In this document: positions 1 through 12,965 of the stretch, piece after piece
Numbering within the stretch: position 1 is the first letter of the stretch
Layout: every line of letters starts with the position of its first letter
NCBI GenBank assembly: GCA_024036415.1
Contig: JAMWET010001330.1
Location: 1,067,501 to 1,131,500 of the forward strand
DNA: 64,000 bases
Direction: 5' to 3'
DNA from: Prochilodus magdalenae
Taxonomy: Eukaryota > Chordata > Actinopteri > Characiformes > Prochilodontidae
Notes under the pieces: generated by a model
Seen by the model: the letters and a program-made list of their open reading frames with translations, nothing else
Told to the model about the DNA's origin: nothing
The model's database searches: none
Program-made: the position numbers and the translations under genes

Positions 1-310
1 CAGATTTCGTGGCAGGTGTGGAGGTCAAGTGACACCAGACTTTCTAGACATGTGACATATGACAACAAACTGCTCATCTTGGTGCCGACCACGGTGCCTC
101 CACACACAAACTCGTTGGTCGTCTCCACCAAAACAAAATGGGACTCATCAGTGAAGGTGACCCGTTGTCATTTTGAGTTACTCCACAAGAGAGACAACAA
201 GATCATTACAGTCTTTGGCGATGTTGGTGGTGTATTTGTGGCAGTTGTAATGGTCTGCGTCTGTATAGTCCTGCACCATGCAGCCGTCTGCCAATGGTGT
301 GGGGACTAAC
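1..310 (-). mobile_element. Tc1-like transposase fragment
   Basis: Read on the minus strand, this stretch encodes part of a Tc1/mariner-type transposase catalytic domain, including 'TDESHFVLVETTNEFVCGGT', which holds the second catalytic Asp region (TDES). The frame is broken by stops upstream, so it is a dead copy. The same blocks recur on the + strand near 28.4 kb and 43.4 kb, so these copies belong to one family. The left end is cut by the window. The + strand open frame over the same bases is a shadow. Confidence 0.65.
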
Positions 311-869
311 AGCGTAATGCATTGAGGGCATCACTGCTCGCGGGATATCCACAAACGTGGCTGTTGTGTCAGTCAGCTAAAACCATAAGGCCTGTCCTTG
401 CTTACATCACACGCACTCACACATGACTCTTGAATCATTCACATGTGTTACGATATCAAACCTACAGTTTAATTCCTGTCTGTTGATTCTTTCTGGTATT
501 TGTGCAACTATTCTTTTGATGGTGAGTGTATTTACATAAGAATCAACAAGTTACAATCTCACTCCTTTCAGACAATACCAACACACCAGTACCACAAAAG
601 TTTCACAGTAAAATGTAATAGAAATAAACCGCGACAGCTCTCATCTTCCCCATCTTCGTTTCCACGGGACCTGGTCTGACACCAGTAAAGGCAGGCACGT
701 TGTAATTGAGCCAACTTGTGAAAAAATCAATCCAGCTTGTTTGAAGTCTCAACAAAGAGCCTAATCAACCCTATCTCTGTTAGGAGTGCTTTCATCAAAG
801 CCAACGTTTCATAGTTCATATAAAACAAATCAATACATGACCAGAACATCTGGCATTAGCTATACCTCC
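311..869. other. No gene recognised
   Basis: AT-rich sequence without a long frame, splice-framed coding stretch or known repeat that I can identify. Confidence 0.5.
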
Positions 870-1200
870 TTGTGTCCATTTTATTAGCTCTACTTACCAT
901 ATAGATGTACCATATAGATATAGATGTACCATATATATTACCTTTGGTAATTTCTTATTCACCCTGGACCCCCACAGGACCACCACAAAGCGTGTATTAT
1001 GTAGGTAGTGGAATATTCTCAGAACTGCAGTGAGACTGATGTGGTGTTGGGTGTTGTGCTGGTAAGACCGAATCAGACCCAGCATCGGTGTAACTGCTGG
1101 ACTAAGAATAGTCCACCAACCAGTGCAAAACACTAACACGTGTCACTGCAGTGCTGAGAATCCACCACCCATATAATACCTGACCTCCAGAATGACCTTT
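870..1200. repeat. Palindromic MITE-like repeat, copy 1
   Basis: The motif set 'ggaccaccacaaag', 'gtattatgtaggtagtgga', 'actgcagtgagactgatgtgg' and 'ccaccaaccag' recurs at 32.4 kb. The block contains the same words in reverse near its end ('cactgcagtgctgagaatcc'), as expected of an imperfect foldback element. It has no coding capacity. I recognise it as a dispersed fish repeat but cannot give a family name. Confidence 0.6.
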
Positions 1201-2827
1201 CCATGCAGACCTATGTCTGACAGAAACAGAAAGAACAACCAGAGGGGATCAATTGATGTAAATACATGGATGTCTTGATGGGGGCTCACAACCTGCATTC
1301 ATTGTCAACCGAAGATGCTTTAATATGTTAGATAAGGCTTAAGTGCTTTGGCAGCCCACACCTCTTTCACAAGCTCCAAACCAAAAGATGCTAACGTCTG
1401 AGTGAACAACGCTAGCAGTGCTGGCTATCCTAAATACCGCTAGTCCATCCTTCTATTCATTCCAGTGAACATGCCAGCATTCGCTTATGCACATCCAAAA
1501 CTAAACTGAATAAGAACTATGTGAATAAGACATTGCCATATAAAAGCCAGATAATGTATATGGGAAACATGGACACGACACAGGTGGTCTAAAACACCCG
1601 CTGTTTATACCAAGTCTGTTTCAGTCATTTCTCTTTGTTCATACTACAACTCTGCAGTCGGATAAAATTACACTCAAAAACATATAAATATACAAATATA
1701 TCTCCATTTTATTAACAGATGTATGCACCTAACAGTGGGTCCCGGCAATTTTACATGGTAACAGGAACAAATTCTCTGATCTGTTTTTATTATTATTGCA
1801 CTTTTAGACACACGCAACATGCCCCCTGGTGGCAGAGCCCTAAGCAGCAGCCTTTACAGCTTCTATTGGGTCAATATGGCCGTGGTGTCACTGCCTCTTA
1901 AATTCCTTTCAGAAAATGTCAGTAGTAAGTCTTGTGGTATAAATGGCATAGCTGAATGGTTTTATCTTTATCTCTTTTTTTTTTGAGAGCTCAGAAGAAA
2001 AAAATAATAATCTTAGCTTCACCTGGACCCCTTGGTCAAGAGGCCCATGCTGCAAAAACGGTACCGATTACTGTGCATACTGTTGCACCTTCCCAGCACG
2101 TAGACTCGGCCTCTGCTAAAAGCAGGCCCTGAACTCTGGGGAGCCTTGCTCTTTCTGCACGTTCAGTGCGAGAGCACATGTTGTCACTGTGCCAGAAAAA
2201 TTACAGATGTGTTGGAGAAGGGTGAGTCATGGTTGGGTGTTGCGAAATGAACCTGTCCTTTACAGCGGCTGACATGCCTTGGATGTTTTGAAAACCAGGC
2301 TCTAGAGAGAAGCACTGCTGCTATTTATAAGCATGCTGCTGAGGACTGGCCTTCCACTCTGTCGTAAAGGTCAGGCTCATTAAACATGCCCTTCATGTAA
2401 AGGAATTGCAGAACCGAACTTAACTACTTGAGAAGGGCATCTTTTGACATGCCATATGTATCCTACATGAATGTGTAGCATATAGCATTGTGCGGTTTGG
2501 AATGAATATGCATAAAGGTTACAGAATTGTTAATTGGCAATTGTTTGGAACTGGAGGGTTTAGATCACATGGGGTGTCTCGCTAAATATTTCGTTGCTCT
2601 CGCAAGGGACCTTCACATCTCCGAAGTGGGAACATTTTAAATTATATTCATCCTTCCATTTAATACCATTCTTAATTTCAATATAACAAGATTTAATTCC
2701 AAGTAATTCTGGACTATTTCTATTTCTATTAGTCTATTTGTCAAAAATGTTCAAGCAGTTTAAATAAACGCTGGAATAATTGAGATTTTCAAAAAAAAAA
2801 CCAAAAGTCACGTGTTAAAAAACCATT
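1201..2827. other. No gene recognised
   Basis: No supported coding exon or named repeat. Short frames here lack splice context and protein-like composition. Confidence 0.45.
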
Positions 2828-3975
2828 TATAGTAGTGTGAAAAAGTGTTTGCCCCCTTCATGATTTCTTATTTTTTTGCATGTTTGTGAATCTTTCAGAT
2901 CATCAAACAAATGTTTCAAACTAATTAGTAAAAAACAACACAAGTAAACATAAAGCGCATTTTTTAAATGAAGGTTATTATTAAGGGAGAAAAAAAAATC
3001 CAAACCTACATGGCCCTGTGTGAAAAAGTGTTTGTAAATTATGTTTAAAACATAATTTAACTGTGGTTTATCACACCTGAGTTTAATTTCTCTAGCCACA
3101 CCCAGGCCTGATTACACACCTGTTCTCAATCAAGAAGTCACTTAAATAGGACCTGCCTGACAAAGTCAAGTCCAAAAGGTACTTAAAAGCTAGACATCAT
3201 GCCAAGATCCAAAGAAATTCAGGAACAAATGAGAAAGAAAGTAATAGAGATCAGTCTGGAAAAGGTTATAAAGCCATTTCTAAAGTTTTGGGACTCAAGC
3301 GAACCACTGTGAGAGCCATTATCCACAAATGGCGAAAACGTGGAACAGTGGTGAACCTTCCCAAGAGTGGCTGGCCAACCAAATTTACACCCAGAGCACA
3401 GCAACGACTCACCCAGGAGGTCACAAAAGACCCCCACAACAACATCCAAAGAACTGCAGGTCTCACTTGCCTCAGTTAAGGTTAGCGTACATGACTCCAC
3501 CATAAGAAAGAGACTGGGCAAAAACGGCTTGCACTGCTGAGCAAAAAGAACATTAAGGCTCGTCTCAATTTTGCCAGAAAGCATTTTGATGTTCCCCAAA
3601 ACTTTTGGGAAAATACTCTGTGGACTGATGAGACAAAAGTTGAACTGTTTGGAAGGTGTGTGTCCCTTACATCTGGCGTAAAAATAACACCGCATTTCAG
3701 AAAAAGAACATCATACCTACAGTAAAATAAATGGAACCATGAATTCCGCTGTCTACCAAAAGATCCTGAAGGAGAATGTCCGGTCATCTGTTTGTGACTT
3801 CAAGCTGAAACAAGCTTGGGTTCTGCAGCAGGGCAATGATCCAAAACACACCAGCAAGTCCAAATCTGAATGCCTGAAGAAAAACAAAGTGAAGACTTTG
3901 GAGTGACCTTGTCAAAGTGCTGACCTTAATCCTATTGAGATGCTGTGGTATGAACTTAAAAAGGTGGTTCAGGGG
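2828..3975 (+). mobile_element. Degenerate Tc1-like transposon
   Basis: The left end 'gtgaaaaagtgtttgccccc' is typical of a common fish Tc1 family, and the words recur internally at 3021. A transposase start is visible at 3199 (MPRSKEIQEQMRKKVIEI), followed after a frameshift by the DNA-binding part in another frame (3288-3476), with 'AISKVLGLKRTTVRAIIHKW' and 'NLPKSGWPTKF'. Catalytic-domain words follow: 'LWTDETKVELFG' near 3620 and 'DLNPIEMLWYELKK' near 3920. Several frameshifts and stops make it inactive. The right inverted repeat is not found, so the element appears 3'-truncated near 3975. Confidence 0.8.
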
Positions 3976-6299
3976 TTAGAGGTACAGTATATGTAAATAA
4001 TAAAAACGGTCATATTATTACACTATTACAAATATTTAATCTACATGTGTGCATATATATATTTGAATATTTAAAAATGACAGGTAAATAATTTTGTACT
4101 TGTTGCACATATACTGTGCATATATTTCAGTATCAAATATATGCCACCATGTGAAGCTAGTCCCATTTAATTTAAGGGAGCAATATATAAGATTCAGGCA
4201 ACAAAACATTCCAAGATTCTAAACAGAATGTGTTCAAAGTTATAAACACAATGTGATGACATATCTATTTGGATGGTACATCAAAGATGTCTATGCATTC
4301 TGTTGCTGCTATATCTACAATGTTAGCATGCTAACCAGTTAGCCACATGTATTCTAATTTATTGTTGATTGTGTTGAAGTTCCTGATCTCAGTTAGATCT
4401 TGTAAGAAGAGGTAGCCAATGAAAGAAAGAGTAAATGCAACAATGGCTAAAGCCCTTGGAAGGTGACCATTACAGCCACTGCCACAGCCTGTTCAAGAAT
4501 CCATGTTCAGCAGCAAAAAAAAGTTTACATTAGTGATGCTTACTGCTGCTGGACCCTGTTGGCAAATGAAGGATGATGGTTTGTGATGAACTCGGAACGC
4601 TCTTTCTAGACTTTACATGTTCTAGGTAAACAGCTGGGAATGTCAACAATTAGCAAGAGGAACTGGAATTTCTTAAGATACAGGTGAACACCACAACATT
4701 CTGGTAATATGCTGCCCCCTATTGTTCTGAGTATGAATTTAACGCGTTGTGTCATCTTACACATTGCTCCTTTAAAACTGGCACCTGAATTATGAGTGCA
4801 TGACTATATATGAGTCTACCACTTATTTTCATGTTTCTTTACACTCCCACCACGGTTTTCATTTGGCTTCAGCAGGTTGGAAATGAAAATATTGCGGCTT
4901 CTTCACAGCATGAACAGGAGAGGGAATGCAGAGGGAAAAGAGCAGGTTACTGTGTGCATGTTAATGCAATATGCAATATTTGGAGAATTTCTATTGACCC
5001 AGTTTTCAGAAAATATTCACACACTGTAACAGATATGTGGCATTTTCAAATGTGTACATGCAATAAAAATTAGATGCATAAGATATTGGATCTCTTAAAG
5101 TGTGTGACTATATTATTTGCATAGCAGTCGATAACAGCAGATATGCAACTTTTAAAATTGATTGGTGGTAAAAAATTGATGGGGATTTCACACAACTGCG
5201 CATAATTCAGTCTGATGGATAAAACAACCCTGAAAATGAGCATTACGGACATTTGATATCTCTGGCACGAATGAAATTTTAATTAAATCACTCAGTCACA
5301 ATGAGCTTGCAAGCAATAACTCCCAAACCCTCTTTATTCACTCTATTTCCAATCATCAAAACTGCAGATAGAACTACAGACACCATTTCAAGCAGAACTA
5401 GGCTCTGTACAAATGTCTGCACACAGTCATCTCCACTGAAAATTTGGCTTCACTTTTGCTGCCGTCAGTAATAGACATATGCCTCAGCGAAAGAACGGGG
5501 GATACTTTTTTCTTTCAAAGTTCCTCATCGTCATTTATTCAAGAGAGTTCCAGTCGCCTGGTCTTTACCTGCCTCAGCTCCCTTCTACTGGAGGTGCAGT
5601 ATATCATCATGTCATTTCAATAAATAAATTAGTTCCAGCCAAATTATTCTCTAACTTAACCATGTAAGAGCTTTTGTGCTCTGAAGGTGCTATTATGTAC
5701 GTCACAGACAACGAAGAGAGGCCAGCCATAGCTCAAAGTAATGAGAAGTTTGTGGTGTCCTTGAAATAGCAGGACGATCGTATTCTTCATTTCTTACTCA
5801 GAATGTAAATGGAAAAGTAATACTTAAAAAGGTTTTTATTTTAAAAAACAAAAGAGAAAATTAACAGAGCCTCCATGGTGTTGTGTGAAATATGAAAACA
5901 ACTATTTTATGAATCTTATTTTAAAATTTTAGAGCAATAATAAAATTTTAAAATGAAATTCACACTGCCTGAATCTAAAAAAAACAGGAGTATGAGAATA
6001 AAATGCAGAATACGCAGAATGTGAATTAGTTGGGCAGGTTAACATTATCTTAAATTAGGACAGACATGTGCACGGTAACTTCAGTACACAGTTAACCATT
6101 CGAGGTACCAGTCTCTACTTGAGCTGTGCAGTAAAATGTCGCTGGTTTGCTAATAGCGAGTTTTGCGAGTGTATTAAATGGCACTATGCTACGTTTGACT
6201 CTTTTTCTTTGTTTTTATCTGTAGTCTTGTGTGTTCATTGTCCTGATACATGCTGAAAAATATTTTTAGCTTTATAACAGCCTAACACATGCACATGGC
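3976..6299. other. No gene recognised
   Basis: AT-rich unassigned DNA. Short frames at 4810-5073, 5479-5667 and 6068-6256 show no domain, no splice context and no repeat relationship that I could detect. Confidence 0.45.
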
Positions 6300-6665
6300 A
6301 CCATACTGCTTAAGTCCAGAATAGACAATCAATATTCAAGCCTTTTTGGTTGTACCCCTATTTTCCTCAGCTCCCATGTCACAGAGGGTCTCGGACACAG
6401 GTGTGCCAACTATTCATACAATGTTATATGAGAGTGTATTCTGCTGAGATTCGAAATCAGAGTAGACAAGCTGGAGGGGTGGTGCAATGACTATGGGAGA
6501 ACTCTGGGATTTGTATGATAGAACAGACTGAGCCTCTGCTGAAGTCACAGCAAGCTATTGAATAAAGAACTACATTACTGCATTCAGTCTTCTGACACGG
6601 TCTTCATTTGCCACAGGTAAAGATTTACATCAGTTGGTGCTGTGACCCAGATCCGGTACATGTCA
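6300..6665 (+). mobile_element. Possible LTR end plus primer-binding-like site
   Basis: A polyadenylation-like 'gaataaagaac' near 6558 is followed about 70 bases on by 'cagttggtgctgtgaccc' near 6632. That string resembles the junction of an LTR with a primer-binding site in vertebrate retroelements. No gag or pol frame follows, and I did not find a second LTR. This would be a decayed remnant, and the assignment is tentative. Confidence 0.3.
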
Positions 6666-8740
6666 ACAATTTGGTTCTGTGCACCAGGAAACAGTGAGTC
6701 ACAACAATTTGGTGATGGATATAGTGAATCGCCTCAGATTTGGCAAATCCGCTCTTTTTGCTGTTTGGCTTTATCACTGATGATGCTGAGGTTATCTCGG
6801 TCCTGCAACAATGATAATACATTCCTTTGGCAAATTAATGTGTTGGCGTATCATCCACCTGTAGGAAGGCAATGAGTCCTCATTAGTATCTGGCGCCGTA
6901 TCTGTAAGCTAGCAGTTTTAACCCACCTGAAGAAGAAGCCTTGGTTGCTCACATAAAAACAACATGAAAACCTAAAGACTTCCTGTGGCTATTTTGTGCA
7001 TCTTTAGTGCTTTGTCCCTAAAAGGTCAGCCCTACATTCATGTCAGCCAGGTCTCTTTTGTTTCAATTTGCTTCCCTGCTGTTAATTGATCTGTTCTTTT
7101 ACCTTTACAGATATTAAATTGCTTAGAATGTACACCCTTAATTTAGTAGTTATCAGCAAAAACTTATACATCACTGACTGTATGAAACACAAACACTAAC
7201 AGATTCTATCGCTGGGTGTCTTCACTGTGGATGACCTGCAGACAATGGATGTTTCCCATGCAGCCTTTCCACCCTAAGTCTTATCCTCAGTAAGTGAAAG
7301 TTAGGATCAGTGAGAAGTAAGGTAGGGTGCTTGAGTTTCCCAGTCAATAGTGAATGACCGTAGCCATTGATGGTTATTATGACTTATTGTTTGTATTTTA
7401 GGGTGACCATTGTTCCATTTTTAATAAAGACGACACCTGGGGCGAGATGGCGGCATGGGCCCCATGACATCCACCGTGGATGGAAGACTGGGACTTGCAG
7501 AAGAGGTTTGGGGAGTTTCAAGTATTTGGTGGCATGTGGCACTGAAAATCAGGTGAGGGTAGTGGGGTAAATGACCACTGAATCCAAAATTATTGTGTCA
7601 TTGACTTACATACATAAACAGCTACGCCTTTTGTTTTCATTATGGCCCAGTATTTATCTTAATCATTTTCATTCAACTTTTAAAACAAGTGAACAAATAA
7701 CAATGAAGAACACGTAAGCTTTCCCTTTAGCTGCACCTTTGTGTTTTGTGGATCTAAGGTAGGCTTTTAGGCTTTTGACTTTATGTGACACTGACAGGTA
7801 TGTAGGAGTGACAGCACACCTCCAGAAGAGTTTACAAAATAAATAAATTTATTAAAAAACAAAAATGCAGCTGACTGGGTGTGGAAATGCAATGTCTGGC
7901 TAAAACATGTGTGTTTAAAACAGAGTCAGTGTTTAATTTGACCTGAATGCTAATGCTCAATGCTGAATTAACTTCATTCAGTTGTTTAATGCGGACCTGA
8001 ATACGGGTAGTCACAGGCTACAGTAGAACAACCTAAACCAAAGTATGTCTGAAAGCAATCTTAGTGTATTGGTAGTGGTAAGAAATATTCAGACTGGCAT
8101 TTAGCAAATTCACATTATTTATCCTAAAGTAAACTGTTACTCTGATTTACTGATGGATGGATGTAGTCTACTGTTTTAAAAATGACCTGCCTCTAAGCTG
8201 AAATGGAGGTTGTGATAGGTTCTGTCCCTACACTCGAGTTGGTTGTGCCACTGAAATTGAAACTCTGGTTGGTTTGGTGTTGTGTTTGAATCTGTTTGTG
8301 CCAGCCACTTTCTGGACAAAATGCTCTGCAGTTCTTTTCAGTTGCTGCTTGTATTTGTGCAGCTTCCTATTACTGTCGGTCTCATCTTCAGTAGTATAAG
8401 TTGTTATCAGTGAGCTATATAGTAGGGGAAAAAAGTGATGGGTTAAGAGCTCACTCGCCCCAATGCCCACACACTGGGCTTCACTAGCATACAGGACTGT
8501 TTGCACTGCACTTTAACTACTGTGTGCTTGAACATCTTAGCTGTGTATTTTATCTATATTTATTTATCTGTATACTGTACATCTGTACTGTAAGCTGTTT
8601 AGCTGTTCATCTAAACATTGAACTGCTATTCTCATACACTTTATATATCTATATTGTTTACAGCCACACACTTAACTGCACACTCTGCTACCTCAACACA
8701 CTGTACATGTATACTTACACAAAATGCTGTTTTTGCATGT
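6666..8740. other. No gene recognised
   Basis: No coding exon is supported. The final part, 8470-8740 (T-rich with 'tttgcactgcactttaac'), has the look of a LINE 3' untranslated tail, but I cannot show this from the window. Confidence 0.35.
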
Positions 8741-8829
8741 AAAATGAAGATACATGTTTTTCATTAGACAGTGACAATGTGCAGAATGCACATTGTCACT
8801 GTCTAATGAAAAACATGTATCTTCATTTT
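8741..8829. repeat. Perfect 43-bp palindrome (3-bp spacer)
   Basis: Bases 8741-8783 are the exact reverse complement of 8787-8829, separated by 'gaa'. The right arm is the start of a MITE-like repeat that has another copy at 56.6 kb. The left arm is an inverted duplicate of that same end. Confidence 0.95.
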
Positions 8830-8985
8830 TGTCCATTTTTACTTTTATGCATCATTTGATCACAGCAGCAGCTGTTTACACTGTGATAGATCTTCATGAT
8901 GAATAGACCAACAGAAATTACACAAAACAGCTTGGAAAGACACCTGGTTCCAGTGACTTGCATTAAAATGTAAATATATGCATTA
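8797..8985 (+). repeat. MITE-like repeat, copy of the 56.6-kb element
   Basis: Shares long blocks with 56632-56800: 'aaaaacatgtatct', 'tttgatcaca', 'gctgctgtttacac' and 'cttggaaag'. The right terminal repeat seen in the other copy is missing here. No coding capacity. Confidence 0.7.
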
Positions 8986-9839
8986 ATAAAAACATACATA
9001 TATATATATGTGTGTGTATATAAAACGCAGGATTACGCAGGCAGCAGTGCACTGGTACAATAGGATTTTGTACTTATTACTTATTTTAGTAAAGATACTG
9101 GAAACACGCCTTACCAGATGGAAAACTTCACAAGTTTTAATGTTAATGTTTCATATACCATGAATTTGAAGTCACTTTATAAAGATGATTTCCACTTCAC
9201 ACTGCAAAATCAAGAGCCCAAACATGAACCAACTGAAATAGTTCTAACGTTCTAACGTCCATCCACCTGCAGCAGAGACAGAATCATTATAATCGCCATA
9301 ATTAACGGCTTTTTGGACATTTTATGTCAGTCTACAGCATCTAACTAGGCTAATTAGCTCGTTATTAGCTTATTGGCGGCGATAAAGCGCTATATGGCTC
9401 TACTTTGCACATGTCTACATTTACACAGAGCCGCAAGGAGAATCAAACAAAGCCTTTATTTTCAGTTGAGTGTTAATATGAGTAAAAACACACACTCTGT
9501 GGTCGCAGGCTTAAGCGCTAATACACACAATTAAGCGCTGGTCACCTTATGTAGCACTGCTCTATGCAAAGTAATAATTCTGAAAATATCATAAGCACAT
9601 CATCATACTGTCCTAGATAACATCCTAAAGCTCTTGTTGGTGTATTAGAGTGTTGGTGTAATTTCATCTTCATCTGAAAGAGCAAAGGGTTTGGTAAACC
9701 GTGTGTAGCTTCAGCTGCTAGTGTTAACATACACACATCTACATCTATATATATATATGTAATGGAAGTACAGTCATTACATACATTTGATTACAGATTC
9801 AAACACAACAAAATTTGACGATCATTGACAATGCTTTAT
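8986..9839. other. No gene recognised; short TA/GT tracts
   Basis: Contains small (TA)n and (GT)n runs at about 8997-9020 and 9748-9760. Nothing coding is supported. Confidence 0.45.
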
Positions 9840-10050
9840 CTGTTATGATTTAATTCCAGCTAAATTGTGGCATAAAACTAAAGACCCATCTCTTTGTAAA
9901 GAACTTAAGGAATTGCTAGGTAGTGTTCCTATTCTGTATTTAACTCTATTTCTTCTTTCGAGGTAGCCCTTGTTCAGGCAACGTCTGAGCTCATGACGAG
10001 TTTTAGACCCTGTATAAAAGCATCTGCTGAATTCCATTAATGTAAATGTA
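9840..10050 (+). mobile_element. LINE 3' end fragment
   Basis: 'aagacccatctctttgtaaa' and 'cttgttcaggcaacgtctgag' match the end of the LINE fragment at 14236-14480 ('cttgttcaggcagtgtctgag', then 'ggcgagttttgattctaacc'). It ends in a short 'aatgtaaatgtaa' tail. Only the very C-terminal codons and 3' UTR remain. Confidence 0.65.
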
Positions 10051-10469
10051 AGGCTGAATGTAATGTTGAGGTATTCTGGTCCGAGCTGTCCACATGGAAG
10101 TGACTTAAAACCCTTTAATTACAAACAATAAATTAGTTCTACATGCTTTTGTCACATGACGTCATCTCACCATAGATTGTCTGAGTCACTACTGGAATAA
10201 TAAGAATATATGCCCATTGTGTATTAATTAGCTTCTGTCATTTGAAGAAGTTTGTCATGAAGTTTTATTTGACTGTGGTCTTGCACTGGCAGGAATTTCC
10301 TTATCCTACTTAACATGGCCAAAAACCACATACCACTGCAGGAAAAGGGAATTCAACTGACATGTCAAGCGACCAGTCTCCAGTCTGCAATTTTGTTGTG
10401 ATAGACAGAAGGAGGCATTCTTGAAAACATACTTGAAGTCATACTACATAATCAGTCCTTTTAAAGACG

Positions 10470-10605
10470 GACAGAAGTATACACTCATCAAAAGAATAGT
10501 TACACCCAGAAGCATATGCGGGATGGCAATGCTATTCAGAAGAAAGATAAAGGTTACCAGGAACAATAAATGCAATATAACGTCAATATATTTGCTGATG
10601 TAAAT
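10470..10605. repeat. Tc1-family end fragment
   Basis: 'agaatagttacacccagaag', 'aatgctattcagaagaaaga' and 'aaaggttaccaggaa' recur with small changes at 63210-63290, so this is a dispersed repeat. In the 63-kb copy the same block is followed by a minus-strand match to the Tc1 family at 43.7 kb. Confidence 0.55.
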
Positions 10606-12074
10606 TTTATCTTTTTGTTTTTTTTTATTTTGTAATGAAATTTCCAAGTAATACGTTATTTCAGTTCAGTCACATGTTATTTAACCTGCAGTTTGAGCTG
10701 GAGTTGCTGACTCAAGTGCCAAGAGATTTTAATGCTGTTGTTGTTCTTGTTAAAAAATATTTTTCTACAGGGTTATTTAATCTGGTTGGGTTAGCCTTCT
10801 GTTCACAGTTAGGTGAACACATTATCTTCACATTAAGCCATTTACCTGCAGGAAACAGTGGGTGGATTATGACTACATTCATTGCTCACATAACAGCAAA
10901 ACCTTCATATTAGTTTCAGTGTAATTACTGACCTTAAGATTGTTAACTGAGTAATAAGGCTGGGGAATGAGGGGATTAACTACATAACCGTAATACAATA
11001 TATGAATAAGCAAAATGGTTTCTGACTGACTGAAGTTAAACCTGGATAGGCATTGGACATTTCCCTGACAGCACAGGCATGCATAGCAAGTACCCAGATT
11101 TCTGAAGTCTTCCAAAAGGGATATGCGATAACCATGCTTTCTACAGTGCTATGAATTTTTTTTATGTTTTTGTCTTCTATACATTTACACACATTCCTGG
11201 GACCCATTTCCATGGGTGTAAAGTAATGAATTGGAGTATGGTTACTGTATGGTAAAAAAAAGGATTATCCCAATAAATGAATTAAATGGTTATGCTGCAT
11301 CTCTGTAACTCTGTAACAGCACTAACTGAATGTATTGCACTGCAAAATCTTTGTTGTCAGTTGATTTACATTTTTTTGACATTGGGTTATATTGATCTAA
11401 GCCTCTTTTTAAATTTGTGATTATGGGGATATCTTATGAATAGAGTAATTTGTTTTTAAGAAAGAATATATATATGTATGTAATATATGTAATATGTAAT
11501 ATGTAATATATGTAATGGATACCAAATGTCTTATTTTTGAATTTCAGTCAAAGTCAGTAGTAGAGAACCATATCAACCTTTCTTTAGTTAATTTATTGTA
11601 ACATATTCAATTTTGCATCTTTAAGTTTTTAATAGCTATTGCAGATAAATGTTAACTCATCAAAAGTCAGCTTCAAACACCAAGAATAGTATTAACTATT
11701 TTCTTTTATGATATTCATTATTTTTCTTTTACTTCTGAAAACAAGCTTGTGAATACATTCTAAAGCTGTTGCTTGTACAGTCACATGCAATGGTTTGAAT
11801 GTTCAAATCACAGTTTATGTGTTCATAAGTTAACACATCCTCTGCAGGGAACAAACATATATATTATATTTTTATATTTTATATATACATTTACTATTTA
11901 TTTCCTCTACATATTGAGGTCAACAAAAAATTATATATGAATGTGAAATAACTTTTGCACAGGCCACATTTTTTGTTCATATATGTAGCTAAATCAATCA
12001 GCCACCCTCATTCATGTTAATGTACTAAATTTTTTAAACATGTAGAACACATTTATGTGGCTGCTAAACTGCAG
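10606..12074. other. No gene recognised
   Basis: AT-rich, with a small 'atatgtaat' repeat at about 11470-11515. No supported exon. Confidence 0.45.
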
Positions 12075-12266
12075 ATTTTAGTCTAAGAGAATTAAAGGAG
12101 CGTGTCGAAATTACATTGCAAACCGTGAGCAATAAAGTTAAAGCACAGCGCACTAATTTGAAGCCATATGAAGCAGCAATACTCTTAGCAGACTGTAATG
12201 ATGATTTATTAGAAAAGCCTACATTTTTAAGTGTTGTTAAAGAACTTGACACTGTTTTTACTGCTC
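12075..12266 (+). CDS. Candidate orphan coding exon
   Basis: This 192-base stretch is open with protein-like composition. It is preceded by an AG acceptor ('aaactgcag') and followed by a strong donor ('gtgagtg'). Length is a multiple of three and both ends are phase 1, so it is a symmetrical exon of 64 codons. The translation contains 'LRELKERVEITLQTVSNK', 'NLKPYEAAILLADCND' and 'EKPTFLSVVKELDTVFTA' and looks alpha-helical and charged. I do not recognise the family. Neighbouring exons were not found, so it may be an isolated exon of a host gene, a transposase piece, or a chance open frame. Confidence 0.3.
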
Positions 12267-12409
12267 GTGAGTGACTCAACTCCAACAATTTATGCTGCAC
12301 AAATTTATCATCTTTATTTTAGACATATTTCCATATACTGCTCTGCTTAGATATGACCATTTCATTGTTCAGTGAATGTTTTCTTAATCACAATACAAGC
12401 TGCTCTATG

Positions 12410-12965
12410 TCAGGAAAAAGACTCCGGATCGACGTTTGCAGAGTTTTAAAAACAAAGCAGATTTAATATAAAAAACACAGGCTAAGCAACAATGACAAAC
12501 CAGTCCAAGAGTTAGGAAGAAAGCGTAGTCAGGGACAGGCACAGGTCGGACACAGGAGAAAGCAGTCTGCGAAGGCAACCAAGTTTAAAGGGAAAAGCTA
12601 AAGAAGGGTAGATAATCCAGGGCAGAGTTCAGAGACCAGATAATAGACACCAACCGATAAAGGGGAGTAGCAAACGGAGTAGTCAAGAACCAAAAGAGAG
12701 TCAGAACCAGAATAACCATCAAGAAAGTAGAACGCTCAGAATTGCTACAAGGTAGGCAAAGCTTCACGAAGAGTATCTGAAAACCCGGACTTTAAATACA
12801 AACACATTTGAGTCAGCTGACTAGAACTCAGGTAATAGCAAACGAATTGGCACGTCCGCGCGCGAGCACATGAGCTGACGTCATCAAGCGATGTCCTCTG
12901 GGAAGTGGAGTTCGGGAGAGCGGGAGGAGCAGGAAAGCCCGGATAGGCTCTTCTTGAATGAAAGC
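12410..12965. repeat. Dispersed repeat, copy 1 (partner at 53.8 kb)
   Basis: 'gaacgctcagaattgc', 'gcaaa(g/a)cttcg', 'tgacgtcatc' and 'gggaa(g/c)tggag(t/t)tc' occur in the same order here and at 54.1-54.3 kb. It is purine-rich on the + strand and locally CpG-containing near 12855. It may be an LTR or other non-coding part of a retroelement. No frame is conserved between the two copies, so the open frames here are not genes. Confidence 0.55.
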
